From NCBI GenBank assembly GCA_964020085.1, contig OZ026598.1, forward strand, positions 16,125,051 through 16,189,050: a stretch of 64,000 nt of DNA, written 5' to 3'. Positions within the stretch are counted from its first letter, which is position 1, and every line of letters starts with the position of its first letter. This document shows positions 42,233 to 54,097 of this stretch, in pieces. Both the position numbers and the translations under genes were made by a program. The notes below the pieces were generated by a model. The model made no database searches. It saw nothing but the letters and a program-made list of their open reading frames with translations, and was not told where the DNA came from. This DNA comes from Micromussa lordhowensis. Taxonomy: Eukaryota; Cnidaria; Anthozoa; Scleractinia; Lobophylliidae.

Positions 42233-43745
42233 AAGGAATTGTGGGTTGTGTGTGATTTATATACAGAAATATGGAGCTACGCTATTGGTTGGTGCCTGGC
42301 AACGTGAAAAAGAGCAGAATGAATTAGTTGAATGAAAAGCGTTCGTTGATACCGTGAGGATTAAGAGTGCCGATTTGAAAAATAAATTTTTGTTCAAGAG
42401 TTTTGCGGCTTTCTGTGCTTCCTTGATGTAGGGAGAGGCCGCAGACTGCCATATGTTGCTTAGAATGGTTCGGCAGATTAAAGTGTCTAGCGACCAGTTT
42501 AGAAGCGTCTTTATCGCCTTTCTCTACGTCGCGAAGGTGTTCTCGGAATCGGTCGCCTAGTCGTCTACCTGTTTCGCCGATATATAACTTTTTGCAAAGA
42601 GTGCAAGTTATACAGTAGATGAATGAAATTAATGGCGATTGCGAAAAGATTCTACCAGTATCGGGATCATTTTGCCGGAAGTAATTTAAAGTTTTTGAGA
42701 ATGATGGATTTTTCTGCGTGATTGTGAGGGTGAAATGTGAGGGTGAATGGAATTCTATTATTATTCTCCTTCTGAGACGTTTGTAGTGCTGACTGCAGAT
42801 CAATTTGTTGGGCGCGATGATGGCCTGCTTGAACAACAGAGGCAGGATATTCACGTTTGTCGAAAAAATTACACATTTCCTCTGATTTAAGGGAAAAATC
42901 AGAGTCCTCACTACAAGTCTATGAAACTGAGAATAAGGAATGGAATTTTTGACGTGTGATGGATGTGAAGATGAATACAACAAATAACTATGAGGATCTG
43001 TGGGTTTGTAGTGCACACTGGTGCATAAACCGTTGCCATCGACAAAAACTTTGATATCTACAAATGCTAAAGAAGTATTGGAAATTTCCCAGGTATACTT
43101 AAGAGCCGGATGAAACGAATTAACAGCAGTTATAAATTGACTGAGTTCCTCTCTGGTAGAGGAAGTGGCGCCGACACAATCGTCAATGTAGCGACAGTAG
43201 AGCTCAGGTTTAGGGCCGTTTTATCGATTAAAAAAATTGTGTTCAATGTAGCCTACGAAAAGATTTTGGTACCCATGGCCACACCATTGATTTGTTTATA
43301 ATAACTGGTAGCGAATGAAAAACAATTTAGTGTTAAAACTAGTTCAGCCAGGCGGAGCAGTGTTTCCGAGCTTGGTTCCTTAACAGTGCGTAAATCAAAA
43401 AAAATGTTTGAGGGCTAGAAGACCTTCGCCATTAGGGATGACGGTGTAATGTGGTGTAATGTCCATAGAAAAAAAATTGTCTTCATCCAGGATATTGAAA
43501 TCGCGAAAAAATTGAAGTGCGTGTTGACTGTCTTTAACGTATGACGGCAAAGACCTGACAATAGGTGCCATAATTTTGTCTAAATAGCTAGAAATGAGTT
43601 CGGTAGGGCAACTACACGCAGAGACGATAGGTCGGCCTGGGTTGTGAGGTTTGTGAGTTTTAGGTAACAAGTAATTACATGAAGTGCTAGGAGTGGTGAT
43701 GATGAGATTAGTAGCAGTAGCCGGCAATTCTTGTTTTACTATAAG

Positions 43746-44268
43746 TGTTTCGCACCACGGGTTAGGGCACTACTGATTTTGAAGACACACCAGAAAAAAT
43801 AGAGTCCTCAGGATCTACCAATATTTTGAACTAGTTTATTCAGCAAGTTTTCCTTGCACACGCTAGCTAGTCAACTGAAAGCGAAAAATACACGTGTGGG
43901 CCTCCTATATAACGACTTAAAAATCGAATAAGACGAAAACAGAAACAAAACTTTAGAATATAATATTGATATACTCACAATTCTGTACGGCGTTATCCCG
44001 CTTAAGACTAACAATTTTCCAGTTTTGCTCAAAGGCGTAAAACACACTTTTCCGATAAAGCTGTTCTTTGACTCTGATCTTCGATTCCCAACTCGTGCTT
44101 ACTTTAACCTTAGTCACGAACGTGATCTAATCTGATTGGCTAATGGTGATTAGCCTGAAATAATAGGAATCTCGCGTGATCGGTCAAATCACGCAGCAAA
44201 AGCCCACGTTATCTTAAATAAGCGAAAATCGCTTTATATAAAAACATCTGTTAGCGAAGTGCAAAACA
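43746..44268. mobile_element. 523-bp TG...CA insert with 5-bp target duplication inside the Penelope RT (solo-LTR-like)
   Basis: The insert starts TGTTTCGCAC and ends GTGCAAAACA, is flanked by ATAAG on each side (43741-43745 and 44269-44273), and splits the RT frame between NELI and VKQELPATATN. TG/CA ends, a 5-bp duplication and a TATATAA motif near 43909 fit a solo LTR. A nonautonomous DNA element with short inverted ends is the alternative. Confidence 0.65.
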
Positions 44269-45129
44269 ATAAGTTCGTTAATAGTGCTCTTGACAATTTG
44301 TTGGTTAGTGGAAGTGAGATCTTTATCAACTTGAGCATAAAAAGAGGTGTCGGAAAGTTGCCGTAAAGCTTCTTTTTGGTAGAGGTCGGCCCGCCAAACA
44401 ACCAAAGCGCCGAGTGTTGTAAATTAAACCAAGAAAAATATTGTCTGTAACTCGTGAAGGTTTTGGGTTTTTTTAGCAATGGAAGGGTCTGAAAACGCGT
44501 TTTATAACGACATTTAATTATCAAGCTTTGACACCTAAATTTTCTCTTATTTACCCAGTAACCATTAGCAGTAAAATTCGTGCTCACTTTGGCTGACGTC
44601 AAAGAGACTTCTATTATAACTAGGAGGTCCCATTAGAGGTTTCAATCACCACTTATTCTTAAATATTCCGTTTCGCTTCAATTGTGTCAGTTGTTATGAG
44701 AATAAATTATCTTATATTAGTTCCAAAGTTTTCTGGTGTCTTTTCTCTGCATCGACAAAGCTTGTTATGAATGGAAGTAGGAGATTTAAAGAAGTGAAAT
44801 AAATTTAAACCTCTCCAGCCAGAAGATAACGCCAGTTTACTTGTTTTGGAAAGGAAGGAAGCAAGGGGAAATACAAATGGAAAATATAATATTTTAGAGA
44901 TGCTCAGTTTAACTGTACTCGGCACTTTTTTCCCGAAAAGCTTGTCATATTGGGCGTGGCCTCGTCATTTCGTGGTATAGCGTTTTGATAAGGTCATAGA
45001 CCGAATGAATGGAATGACTGATTCGATGTATTAATGGTACAACTAAAAGCCAACCACACCTGCCGCCCAGCGCCTGCCTACAAATGTAACTGGTTGTCTG
45101 TTTTTCGTTTACAATTCAATACGATACAT

Positions 45130-45300
45130 ACGAAGATATGATTGATCATCGCAGTTATGCACACAACTGAAGCAGTTTTGAAATAAAAGCCTGAAAAAGA
45201 TTCGAACCCATGACCTCTGCAATACCGGTGCAGTGCTCTACAAACTGAGCTATCAAGCCATCTGGGAGCTGGTCATTTAGTGAGTTCGTATATACCCGTA
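45130..45300 (-). repeat. tRNA-derived SINE copy
   Basis: Read on the minus strand: TAGCTCAGTTTGTAGAGC (A-box region), GGTCATGGGTTCGAA (B-box region), then CAACTGCTTAAG-like tail and CTGCGATGATCAATCATA. Same family as 25430-25760. Confidence 0.75.
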
Positions 45301-45317
45301 GAAGGTAAAGTATACTT

Positions 45318-45620
45318 AACAATTATCCTGCGAAATCGCGCGGAATATCGTCCGATACTTAGCCGACGAGGCCGTAGGCCGAGTCGGCTAAAATCAGACG
45401 ATATTCCGCGAAATTGAGCAGGATAATTGTTTTATTATTCAACAAATTGATAACAAAACAGCCTAACATTTTAAATCTCTCTGTCGACATTTTCTCGCTT
45501 CAGTTTTTCTTCCCAGGTACGAAGCTACGTATACCGCCGTATATCTGTTACCTACGGATGACAGATATCGAGAGCATCATGACCATATTTGGATAGTGTT
45601 ACAATTTGTTGAATAATAAA
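45318..45620. repeat. AACAATTATCCTGC fold-back plus TTATTATTCAACAAATTG MITE (inverted relative to 30412-30656)
   Basis: 45318-45433 is a fold-back with arms AACAATTATCCTGCGAAAT and its inverse, around GCCGACGAGGCCGTAGGCC. 45431-45617 is the MITE with inverted TTATTATTCAACAAATTG ends, in the opposite orientation to 30412-30600. Confidence 0.75.
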
Positions 45621-45624
45621 AGTG

Positions 45625-45978
45625 GATATATGAAATTTCATATATTTGAACTGCGGAGGATTACACGAAGACATGACTGATCATCGCAGTTTTGCAAACA
45701 ACTTAAGCAGTTGTGAAATTAAAGCCTGAAAAAAAATTCAAGCCTGAACGGGATTTGAACCGTTAACCTCTGCGATGCCGTCTACCAACTGAGCCATCTG
45801 GGAGCTGATCAATTTGTGAGTTCGTAATATACCCGTAGAAGGCCATGGCCGGGTTCGAACCCCGTTCAGGCTTAAATTTCTTACAGGCTTTAATTTCACA
45901 ACTGCTTAAGTTGTGTGCATAACTGCGATGATCAATCATACCTTCGTATTATTCATATGAAATTTCAAATATCCACTT
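45625..45978. repeat. tRNA-derived SINE copies, head-to-head
   Basis: 45625-45840 is a minus-strand copy with a damaged A/B-box interval (TGGCTCAGTTGGTAGACGG). 45843-45978 is a truncated plus-strand copy that starts inside the B box (GGGTTCGAACCCCG) and runs through the shared tail. Both end near (A)TATGAAATTTCA. Confidence 0.75.
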
Positions 45979-46822
45979 GCATACAATATATGTTTAACGT
46001 ATTTGTTTCAAGCGAACGTTTTCAACTCATGATCAGAAAAAGAAAAGCTACTAACATCAAAATTTGGCATCTTGTTATATTGTTAAGTTTGTCTAAAACC
46101 AAGAACTGCATTCAGGAGCCCATGCTCTATTCCTTTGTTTATTACGATTTCCTGTTTCAAGAGATTAATCTCTGAGCCTATTTCTATGAGCCCATTGGCG
46201 GAAAATTACAAAATCCCGCGATAAAACGATTTACTCGTCAAAGGGTTATCATCTGATAGATACATTTCGTAGATGACAGGAATTGAGTTAATTTGTTCTT
46301 AGCAAGAGGAACAACTTCTATCGATTTTTACTTTTATGTAATTTGTACACCACTCCCAAGACAGTGTCCAGAATATGCGCAAGAGTTAATTTCGAAAAAT
46401 AAAAAGAAAAATTGAGTGAAAATAAATTGATAAATAAACAAAAGATGCATTGGAATATCACCCCATCATTTTATTTCACAACATGAGGGGTACGGAGCTA
46501 CTTGCCAGGTAAGCCGAACCATATCCATGTTACCCCACAGACATGTTCGCGCCATCGCTTAATAGTTTCCAATCGCAATTAATTATAGTTATACTGTTTT
46601 ACTCAGTGTTAGGTGCATGTAAGCTTCGATCCTAACCCTAAAGTACAGGGAATCGAAATTTACTGACAATTCAAACGAGCTGCGTGGAAACTGAAGAATT
46701 GAAGCCCGTGAAAGTAAGAAAGACAGAAAGAAAGATTGTTTTTAATTTGTGTCCATTTTCGTAATTTGTAATAGCGCTTTTCGCCATTTACTTACATTTT
46801 CAAAGAAAATATCTGTCTCTTT

Positions 46823-46975
46823 ATGAAGACATGATTGATCATCGCAGTTATACACACAATTTCAGGGATTCGAACCCATGACCTCTGCGATACCGGTGCA
46901 GTGCTCTACCAACTGAGCTGTCAAGCCAACTGGGAGCTGATCACTTTGTGACATACCCGTAGATGGTGAAGAATA
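46823..46975 (-). repeat. tRNA-derived SINE copy
   Basis: Minus strand: CAGCTCAGTTGGTAGAGC (A box) and GGTCATGGGTTCGAATCCC (B box). The middle of the tail is shortened relative to other copies. Confidence 0.75.
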
Positions 46976-46982
46976 CAACTGA

Positions 46983-47016
<34 letters not shown>

Positions 47017-47151
47017 GAGAGTTTTCACTGGCTCAGCCATCATGGGCTATGAGCCATTATACCATGCTCTTCGAATATGGTAAGCGTACGCGTGATTTTT
47101 TGGGGGCGTTTTTATTTTTTTAAAGTTTAGTTTCCTATATTTTGGGGCGTT

Positions 47152-47176
47152 TAATAAAACAATTAATCCACTCGCC

Positions 47177-47215
<39 letters not shown>

Positions 47216-47273
47216 TGCTCCGAGTTGGCTATCTACTATCTCATATCCAACGCGCGCTTGTGGAATAATTTTT
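47152..47273. repeat. Fold-back element (GTTGGATATGAGATGAT arms)
   Basis: The arms TTGGATATGAGATGAT and ATCTCATATCCAAC and the inner TAGCCAACTCGG / CCGAGTTGGCTA pair around TATGCT. Outer ends read AATAAAACAATTA and TGGAATAATT. The same family occurs at 57789-57923. Confidence 0.8.
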
Positions 47274-47274
47274 A

Positions 47275-47725
47275 AATATATGAAATATCATATATTTTGA
47301 ACTTCGGACATGACTGATCATCGCAGTTATACACACAACTTAAGCAGCTGTGAATTTAAAACCTGAAAAAAAATTCAGGCCTGAACGGGAATCGAACCCA
47401 TGACCTCTGCGATACCACTGCAGTGCTCTACCAGCTGAGCCATCAAGCCAACTGGGAACTGGTCAGGTTATGGGGTTCGTAATATACCCGTAGATGGTGA
47501 AGAATACAAGTGGATATATGAAATATCATATCATATATTTGGACTTCGGACATGATTGATCGTCGCAATTATACACACAACTTAAGAAGCTGTGAAATTA
47601 AAGCCTGAAAAAAATTTAATTTCACAACTGCTTAAGTTGTGTGTATAACTGCGATGATCAATCATGTCTTCACATCTTTCTCCGCAGTTCAAATATATGA
47701 TTTTTCACATATTCACTTGTATTCA
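47275..47725. repeat. tRNA-derived SINE copies (one full, two partial)
   Basis: 47275-47505 is the most complete minus-strand copy, with TGGCTCAGCTGGTAGAGC (A box) and GGGTTCGATTCCC (B box). 47506-47610 (minus) and 47615-47725 (plus) are partial tail copies facing each other. Confidence 0.75.
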
Positions 47726-49663
47726 ACTGGATATAATTTATACTCATTTATATCAACTTCTTGTTTCCATTTTTATTCTTATTGAAAGTCTTCCTCCTTG
47801 CACTTATCACAAATTTATCCCAGCTAATCAAAAAATACGTATGTCATAAAGATGTCAGAACGGTGATAAATGATCTTTGGCTTATATGGTTTATTAACTC
47901 TGGAAGAATACTTCTACAAGTAGAGCAGTAAAGTTCCCCTCAGGTTTCCGTTATTGCTCTAGGACAAACTGTTTTGAATCCCAAATCATGTGTAGCATCT
48001 AAATCTTATATCAAGTGAAAGCGACGAGGTTTTGACAATAATTTGCCTTTCCGATAAAACACCTGCCATTGGTCCCGAAATGCAAAGTGCCTAGAAATTG
48101 TGTAGGCAAAGTTTAGTAAGCAAGCAGCAAACTTTTTTCACCTTAAAATCATATGATTTGATTCTTCGCTGTTCTTCCCTTTATATGTACAAAAAGGAAC
48201 GCTGGATTACAATACTGAACGCCTGCAAGGGCGGTGGTAGTACAACGGGATAAAAAGAGAATAACTTAACAACGCACGCATTAATTACTAAAGTTAGCAC
48301 AGGTATCGAATGTCACGGTTGAGCAAAAAAAGTACGTGATGACCTAAGCGAACTCGAGTTTGAACAAACTAATGTGAATTGGCGCTGGGGGCACGCTCAG
48401 AGAGTTGAGACCATTTTGAAATCTTAAGTAGTAAATCGAAAATGACTTGACCATAGTAATCATGAATTTTACAGTAGCTCTACTCACACAACCTATTTTG
48501 CTTCCATGTATCTTTCATTTTTATAGGCATGAATGACTGATTAGGGAAGATTCCGTGCAAGCTTCTTTCTCGCATGAAAACAATGTATAGCGAACCACTC
48601 TCCACTCCATGAAAACAAGCATGTTGCATGCAATGATCTATGTCTTAACAGCACGTAAATTCGCAATGCCAATCAGAAGCCTTCAAATATCCTACGATAT
48701 CAAGTCACTACCATGATGGACAGATTTATGGTATCGCCATGGGTATTCTGGCTCTACTGCAAACCATGACTCGGAAAGCTCGTTGGATTCGCCGAAGCTT
48801 ACTGAAAGCTTCCCTCAGCTATAGGCCACTTCTAAGTCAGAGGTTTACGTAACAATGTAGAATATGACCAGTCCCAATCTAACTTGATAAGATACATTAA
48901 CACAAGCAATTGTTACAGCTAGTTAGAGCTCAGAATAACATGCCGTTTAAAAATATGTCTTGAAGGGCAACCGGGAAATACTTTTTTAAACCTGAAAAAG
49001 TGAAAAAATAGAGAGTCCGTAGAAACTTCAATGCTGGAAAATCTCCTTTTTCTAAAGATGACATATTCTATCACCTTTCCCACTTGAAACGCTCTTTGTA
49101 TAAATGTCGACTAGTTCATAAACAAAATAAATACGCACAAAAGGTCGGAACTGCTCCCTGTTAAATCAACTTTAAAACTCATAGAGCTAGTACATCACAT
49201 AAAGGAAATTGTGCCAAGAGTGACAGAAGTAACAGTCTTCTACAGCAAGTTCAGAGCGAAATAACTTAAGAACGGGCAATGAATTCTTCCTGGAGGAAAA
49301 TTTCGCAAAACTCCCTTCACTTTTGTCATCTGCTGGACTTGAACCTAATACTGATCGATCTCTTGTGTTTTGTTTAATTTAACTAAAAGAACTGGTTGCC
49401 TCGTTACTTTCCCAATAACCTAGGAAGCAATAAGCACTGTCTGTTTTTATCTGACTGTAACTATTAAAAACTAGACATTAAGAAATGGATTTTCTGGGCA
49501 TTACGGTTTCTTATTTATCTACGCAAACTGCGGATTCAGTCGCCGGTTACCCCCATACATCTGGCAGAATAAATATATAATATATATGGATGTGTTTAAA
49601 ATTTAACTGAGTAGCAGCTTTTTGTGCACGACGTATCACAGAAGTAAAAATACAATAATTTTG

Positions 49664-49875
49664 TCTTACTTACCAGAATCGATTTGGCGTAGAATCCGCA
49701 GGTACAATGCGTTGACTATTGACCATGAATGAATAGCCTTTTTAGGGCCTTCTTGGAATAAAGCTGAGAGGCCAACTTGTGCAACAGCAACACGGATGAA
49801 AGACGTTTGCGAAATGCACCCGAAATATATTTGATGATAAAAGTTTACCTCACTAACCGATTCCCTTGTATTTAC
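49664..49875 (-). other. Possible isolated exon (about 65 codons before a GTAAGTAAG donor)
   Basis: The minus strand is open from about 49875 to 49674, reading for example FIRVAVAQVGLSALFQEG and HSWSIVNALYLRILRQIDSG, and ends in phase 1 at a consensus donor TCTG|GTAAGTAAG. Its amino-acid composition is protein-like, but I recognise no family and found no convincing acceptor or partner exon. It could be an upstream exon of the large gene, an exon of another gene, or chance. Confidence 0.25.
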
Positions 49876-51476
49876 TTAATATCACCATCAGCGATGGTTT
49901 GCCACTTGTTTTCCTGTCAAATAACGCGACTTCTAGTCATATGAATTTACTCAGCTTCGTCTTTGTAATTATACTGTCGATTTTTCCAATAAATTTGAAC
50001 TGTCCGTGTATTTAAACTTCCGCATTTAAAATAAAATTACGTGAAAGCGTAAACACAGGCGCTTTCAAAACATAAAAGAAGCCTGAGTCGACGCTGAATC
50101 GATTATTTCCGCCTGATACGACCACTTTCATCTCGTCCGGCTATTCCTATGACAAACCGGGATACTGATATGAGGAATAAACCATTGTATTTTAGTTTTT
50201 TTTTTTAATTTCTAGTTTGCATGTTTGCACTGAAAAAGACAATGCGAGGAGGACACCTGTCCAAACAAAGCTAGTTAAAGCTAATTTCAGAGGTAAGCCT
50301 TTATCATATTTGTTCCTAAAAAGAATGGTTATGATCGCATGTTACATGGTAAAATTTTGGAGAGGTAGACCTTATTTTCTTTGTTCATGAGTAGTGTAGA
50401 TGAACAAGAGATGGTAATGTGTTAGGTCTTTCGGATCCTTAAATGATCAGTGGAGTGAAAGTAGTAGAATAATAAATGCAGACTATGAAAAAAGAATATG
50501 AACAAACAAACAAACAATATCATGAACATAGAACATGAACTGCATTTCTGGATGTATTGTCATGTATTGTGCGGCCCACTTCCCAAAACCCCTACTCTAC
50601 TTATGATTTTCCCTACCCTTTTTATAACCCGACCGAAAATGTGATACCCTATTTATGACCTGACCTTGTTTCAGACCTACCTTATAATTAGTTATCTAGT
50701 TCAGACCGATGTTAAAGGTATTAAGGGACTTTTTGGTGGTCATATCGATAATGATGAAAACTGAGTAGCTTATCTAAAAATTTACGCAATTCAAGACTAG
50801 AGTGCAAATAATATACCCTATTCAAGACCAAATGACCAAAATCGATACCCTATTTATTCCCAAAACGGTTGGAAAACATACCCTTCGGTGCCGTACATAG
50901 CTATAAAGCCCATCTAGGTATGTGCGAGCTCAATCAAGTTAAACAAGTAATCAGGGCCTTCTACTTCGGAGGCCGGTTAAGGGCAACCGGCCAGAATTAA
51001 AAGTTAACCGAAGTATAAACATTTCACTGATTATGTTTTGTGTAATTTTAGGTAATTCAAACTCAAAGGGGAAGGCCAAATAGGTTACAAAACTCAAATC
51101 AAAATTCTCCCTTATCTTGGTTAGCTTAATTTAATGTCTTTGAACAACTGGTCCCAGGAGCTCAGGCTATATATTACTACTACTCGTGCGTTCATTCGAA
51201 TATCCATTCCTAAATTTCTCGTTCTTTTGTTAATCGATTCATTATCCGTCCATCCTTTTGTCTGAGTATCCTTTATTCTTAAGACTATTGTAGACAATTC
51301 AGGGACCATGCTTGCCTCTTCAGATCATGAAAACGCAGTGAGTGTCGTATCTAGATCCTACATCCGGCCTTAAATTAGGGTTTTCATTATGATCAATCAA
51401 AAAGACATCTAGGAACAGAGGTCTCAGTGATGGTTAGTGCGCTGATCGAGCATTCCGTGATATGAAGCCCTGGTCA

Positions 51477-51573
51477 GAGTCTTTTGGTTGAGTTCTTGGT
51501 CAAGACACTGGTGTAAACCTCTCGGAGTCTTTTGGTTGAGTTGTTCGTCAAGACACTGGTGTATACCTCTCGG
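51477..51573 (+). repeat. Two tandem copies of a 49-bp unit
   Basis: GAGTCTTTTGGTTGAGTT...CAAGACACTGGTGTA...ACCTCTCG occurs twice in direct succession with few differences. Noncoding; a recent local duplication. Confidence 0.8.
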
Positions 51574-52931
51574 CAGCTTAAAGTCTGGTTTCTGCAACAT
51601 GTAGCGGCTAACTAGGAGTATTGCTTCCCCCCTCCCCCTAAATGAGATGTAAACTTCCCAGATGATTCTGCCCGGATTGCCTCAACAATTCACTGGTATA
51701 CCCATTTGTGCTCCTGGGTGGAGAGAGACAATGTAAGACTTCAGTTAGTTGAAGGCATTACTTTAAGCAATGTTATGGTCAGTGAAAATTATTTCACGAT
51801 CACTGAAGGACACGAATAGTCGTAGATTTTAAGTATGGTAACCATGGGAAGGTACAAACTGGTTTTTAAATCGCCGCACCGCTGATCTAAATAATTGTTT
51901 AAAACTTGGAAAGCCACAATTCGAGAAACTGTATTTACACAACAAAATGTTTAGAAATCACTTACTCCAAGAGGCAAGATCATGGTCTCTTATCTTCTTT
52001 TAGCTCAGTGAAGCAAATAAACGTTTGATTATTGTGCGATTGACCGTTAAAATAACTTCCTATTGATATTTCGATAAATTTATTCATTATCGTTATTATT
52101 ATTTTTTAATCTAGCGTTTTCATTTTTGTTTCGTTTCATTTTACAAACAATGTTGGTGAATCTAATTAATTAGGATAAATTAGGCTAATTAATCTTACAA
52201 ACTATACCAGCTTCTATAACGGGCACCACTTTTGAAAAAAAAGATACGGCGGTTGGAGCTATCTGCATCCTACCCGCTAGTTTCAAACTCGTCTGGTAAA
52301 GAATTACCAGCTAGCATTAGCCTGACCTCTTAGCAGATATGTTTCAAATATATTAGTTATCAGAAATCCCAGGCGAGAGTAATTTACTCTAGAACTATCT
52401 CCGTGATTTATAATGTCATCTGGCAGTCATTTATGAGATAAGAGGGAAATTATTCACGCTTTTGTGGACGAATATATAACTTTGCCAGCAGTACATATCT
52501 GATATGGAAAGCATAGGCACCACTTTACTTCCATAATCCGCCAAAAAATTCCAATTTTGTCAGTGGTAAATAAGTGCTTTTGATAACAGCGAAATACAGC
52601 AACCGTATTGTTTACGTCCTTGGAATCTACAACCTTGAACTTTTGTAGGACAGATCATCTCTTTCAGACAATTAAGGTTTTGTGTCAATGGAGGAGACAT
52701 CTTTCTTGATCACGTATTAAATGCGACAAAAAACAAAAGGCAAAATCATTTGATTAGTATTTGATTGTTCAAATTACTAAAAAAAACGTGACCAATGTTA
52801 CGTCTGCAGTTTGGGTGGCAGAGCACAAGTCGTCTTGTTTCTGTCACTTATATGTCAAATTCGAATTATCGAGCAGGAAATCTAGAAAATATTTCAGCCA
52901 GTTCTACACTGATATTTACTGACAAGAACGA

Positions 52932-53689
52932 TTGACTTTACACAGGCTGCAGTGGTATAAACTTAAAATGAAGCTTTCTGTTAAAAGGAACTCCCAGGCT
53001 AATCGGCTAAGTGCCTTTTTTAAAGGCAGAAAAACTTCTTCAAGCGGTAAACATCATACAGATGGCGATGAGCAAGGCGAATTGTGCAACACATCTAAAG
53101 ATAGTGAACATTTCAAGAAAGAAGAACAGAGACACAGCTCTGAATCAGATAGGTCAAGCCAGCCTGAATATCTTATCATTCTTCATCGTATTCTTCAGGA
53201 ACAAATAATTAACACCAAAGAAGTATACAGCCTAGCAGGACATACAATAACAGTAGAAGTACTCGAAGATACAGAGTTGTAGAGTCTATGGATTCCTTCA
53301 TGAAGAAAGAAACATTGCGATTGTTCGAAAGCAAATGTTCGAGTGGTCGTCCCTGTCACGGAGAACAGAGATCTTGAAATTCTTCACAGGGACGTTTCGA
53401 AACTAAATACTCACGGCAAAAGCTTAGCCTATATCATTCTTAAGAGGACAGCAAAGATGACATCATCCACACAACAGATCCTTTCGAAAAATACGAGTTT
53501 AACAGCTTTCTGGTAATTGGAAAGATAGCCCTGTTTGGTATTATAAAAGTAAACTGCGTGTCAGGTCTGTCAGAAAAAGAATGCTGTCGTTACTTTGCGG
53601 GACATAAGTTATATGCTCATGTAATTTTCAAAACAAACCTACTATTTTATATACTATGGGACTTAATAAATCTAAACGTGTTGAATTAG
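52932..53689 (+). pseudogene. Frame-broken coding relic of unknown family
   Basis: An open frame from 52932 (in-frame ATG at 52968) to the stop at 53282 has a protein-like, charged N-terminus followed by PEYLIILHRILQEQIINTKE and SLAGHTITVEVLED. Coding character then continues in another frame (53284-53339: VYGFLHEERNIAIVRKQMF), returns to the first (53340-53455: RVVVPVTENRDLEILHRDVS, HGKSLAYIILKRTAK), and shifts again (53453-53689: DDIIHTTDPFEKYEFNSFLV, IGKIALFGIIKVNC). Such alternation points to one gene with at least three indels: a pseudogene, or sequencing errors. No introns are evident, so a retrocopy or single-exon gene is possible. I do not recognise the family. Confidence 0.5.
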
Positions 53690-54097
53690 TGAACCGTGAT
53701 TGCAGTCGGAAATATAGCTCTTGCAAACACCGACCAGCACGTGACTTTATGCATATGCCTTAATTTACTTGCAGAACAGTTGTGATTTGACAACAGTCGC
53801 CGCATTGTATGTCTTTTGTAGTTTTTCAGTACATTGCAAAAATGGATACCCCAAGGTCCCCAAAAGGCGATCGGTGACTCTTCGAGTGTAAGGGCCACAA
53901 AGAGAGACAAGAGGAGACTGTAGCTGTCCCGTAAATAAGTAAGTGGCAGTCCCGCTAAGAGCTGTACGGTCAATTTCGGGTCACTCATCCAACTCATCCA
54001 GCTTGGTTGTCATGTGACTGTTCGTACGTACGTCCGTCCGTCCGCAGTCCTTACGCCAAGACCCATACCTTGCAAAATAATAGAGCACCATTATCAT

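Larger units (their letters stand above)
42137..44410 (-). mobile_element. Decayed Penelope-like retroelement (RT plus GIY-YIG), interrupted
   Basis: Read on the minus strand, 44405-44270 encodes VVWRADLYQKEALRQLSDTS, a Penelope RT front segment. After an insert, 43752-43395 continues with YLLPKTHKPHNPGRPIVSA and DNFFSMDI; about 43340-43280 gives YYKQINGVAMGTK; about 43200-43170 gives CRYIDDCVG, the RT active site; and 42620-42560 gives CITCTLCKKLYIGETGRRLGD, the GIY-YIG nuclease. There are frameshifts between segments, so the copy is dead. 42137-42240 is the 3' terminal region shared with 40662-40795. Confidence 0.85.
48000..52931. other. Unannotated interval
   Basis: No confident gene. It holds the possible exon at 49664-49875 and the 49-bp tandem repeat at 51477-51573. 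The stretch 50570-50900 has loosely repeated CCCTATTTATGACC-like phrases that look like an old repeat. Confidence 0.4.

Noticed and set aside
44234..44602. 122-residue minus-strand open frame near the Penelope element
   Set aside because: It overlaps the RT front segment in another frame; the RT-like sequence (VVWRADLYQKEALRQ) is in the alternative frame.
53686..53997. 103-residue minus-strand open frame beside the coding relic
   Set aside because: No recognisable motif, no splice partners and a biased composition; not distinguishable from chance.
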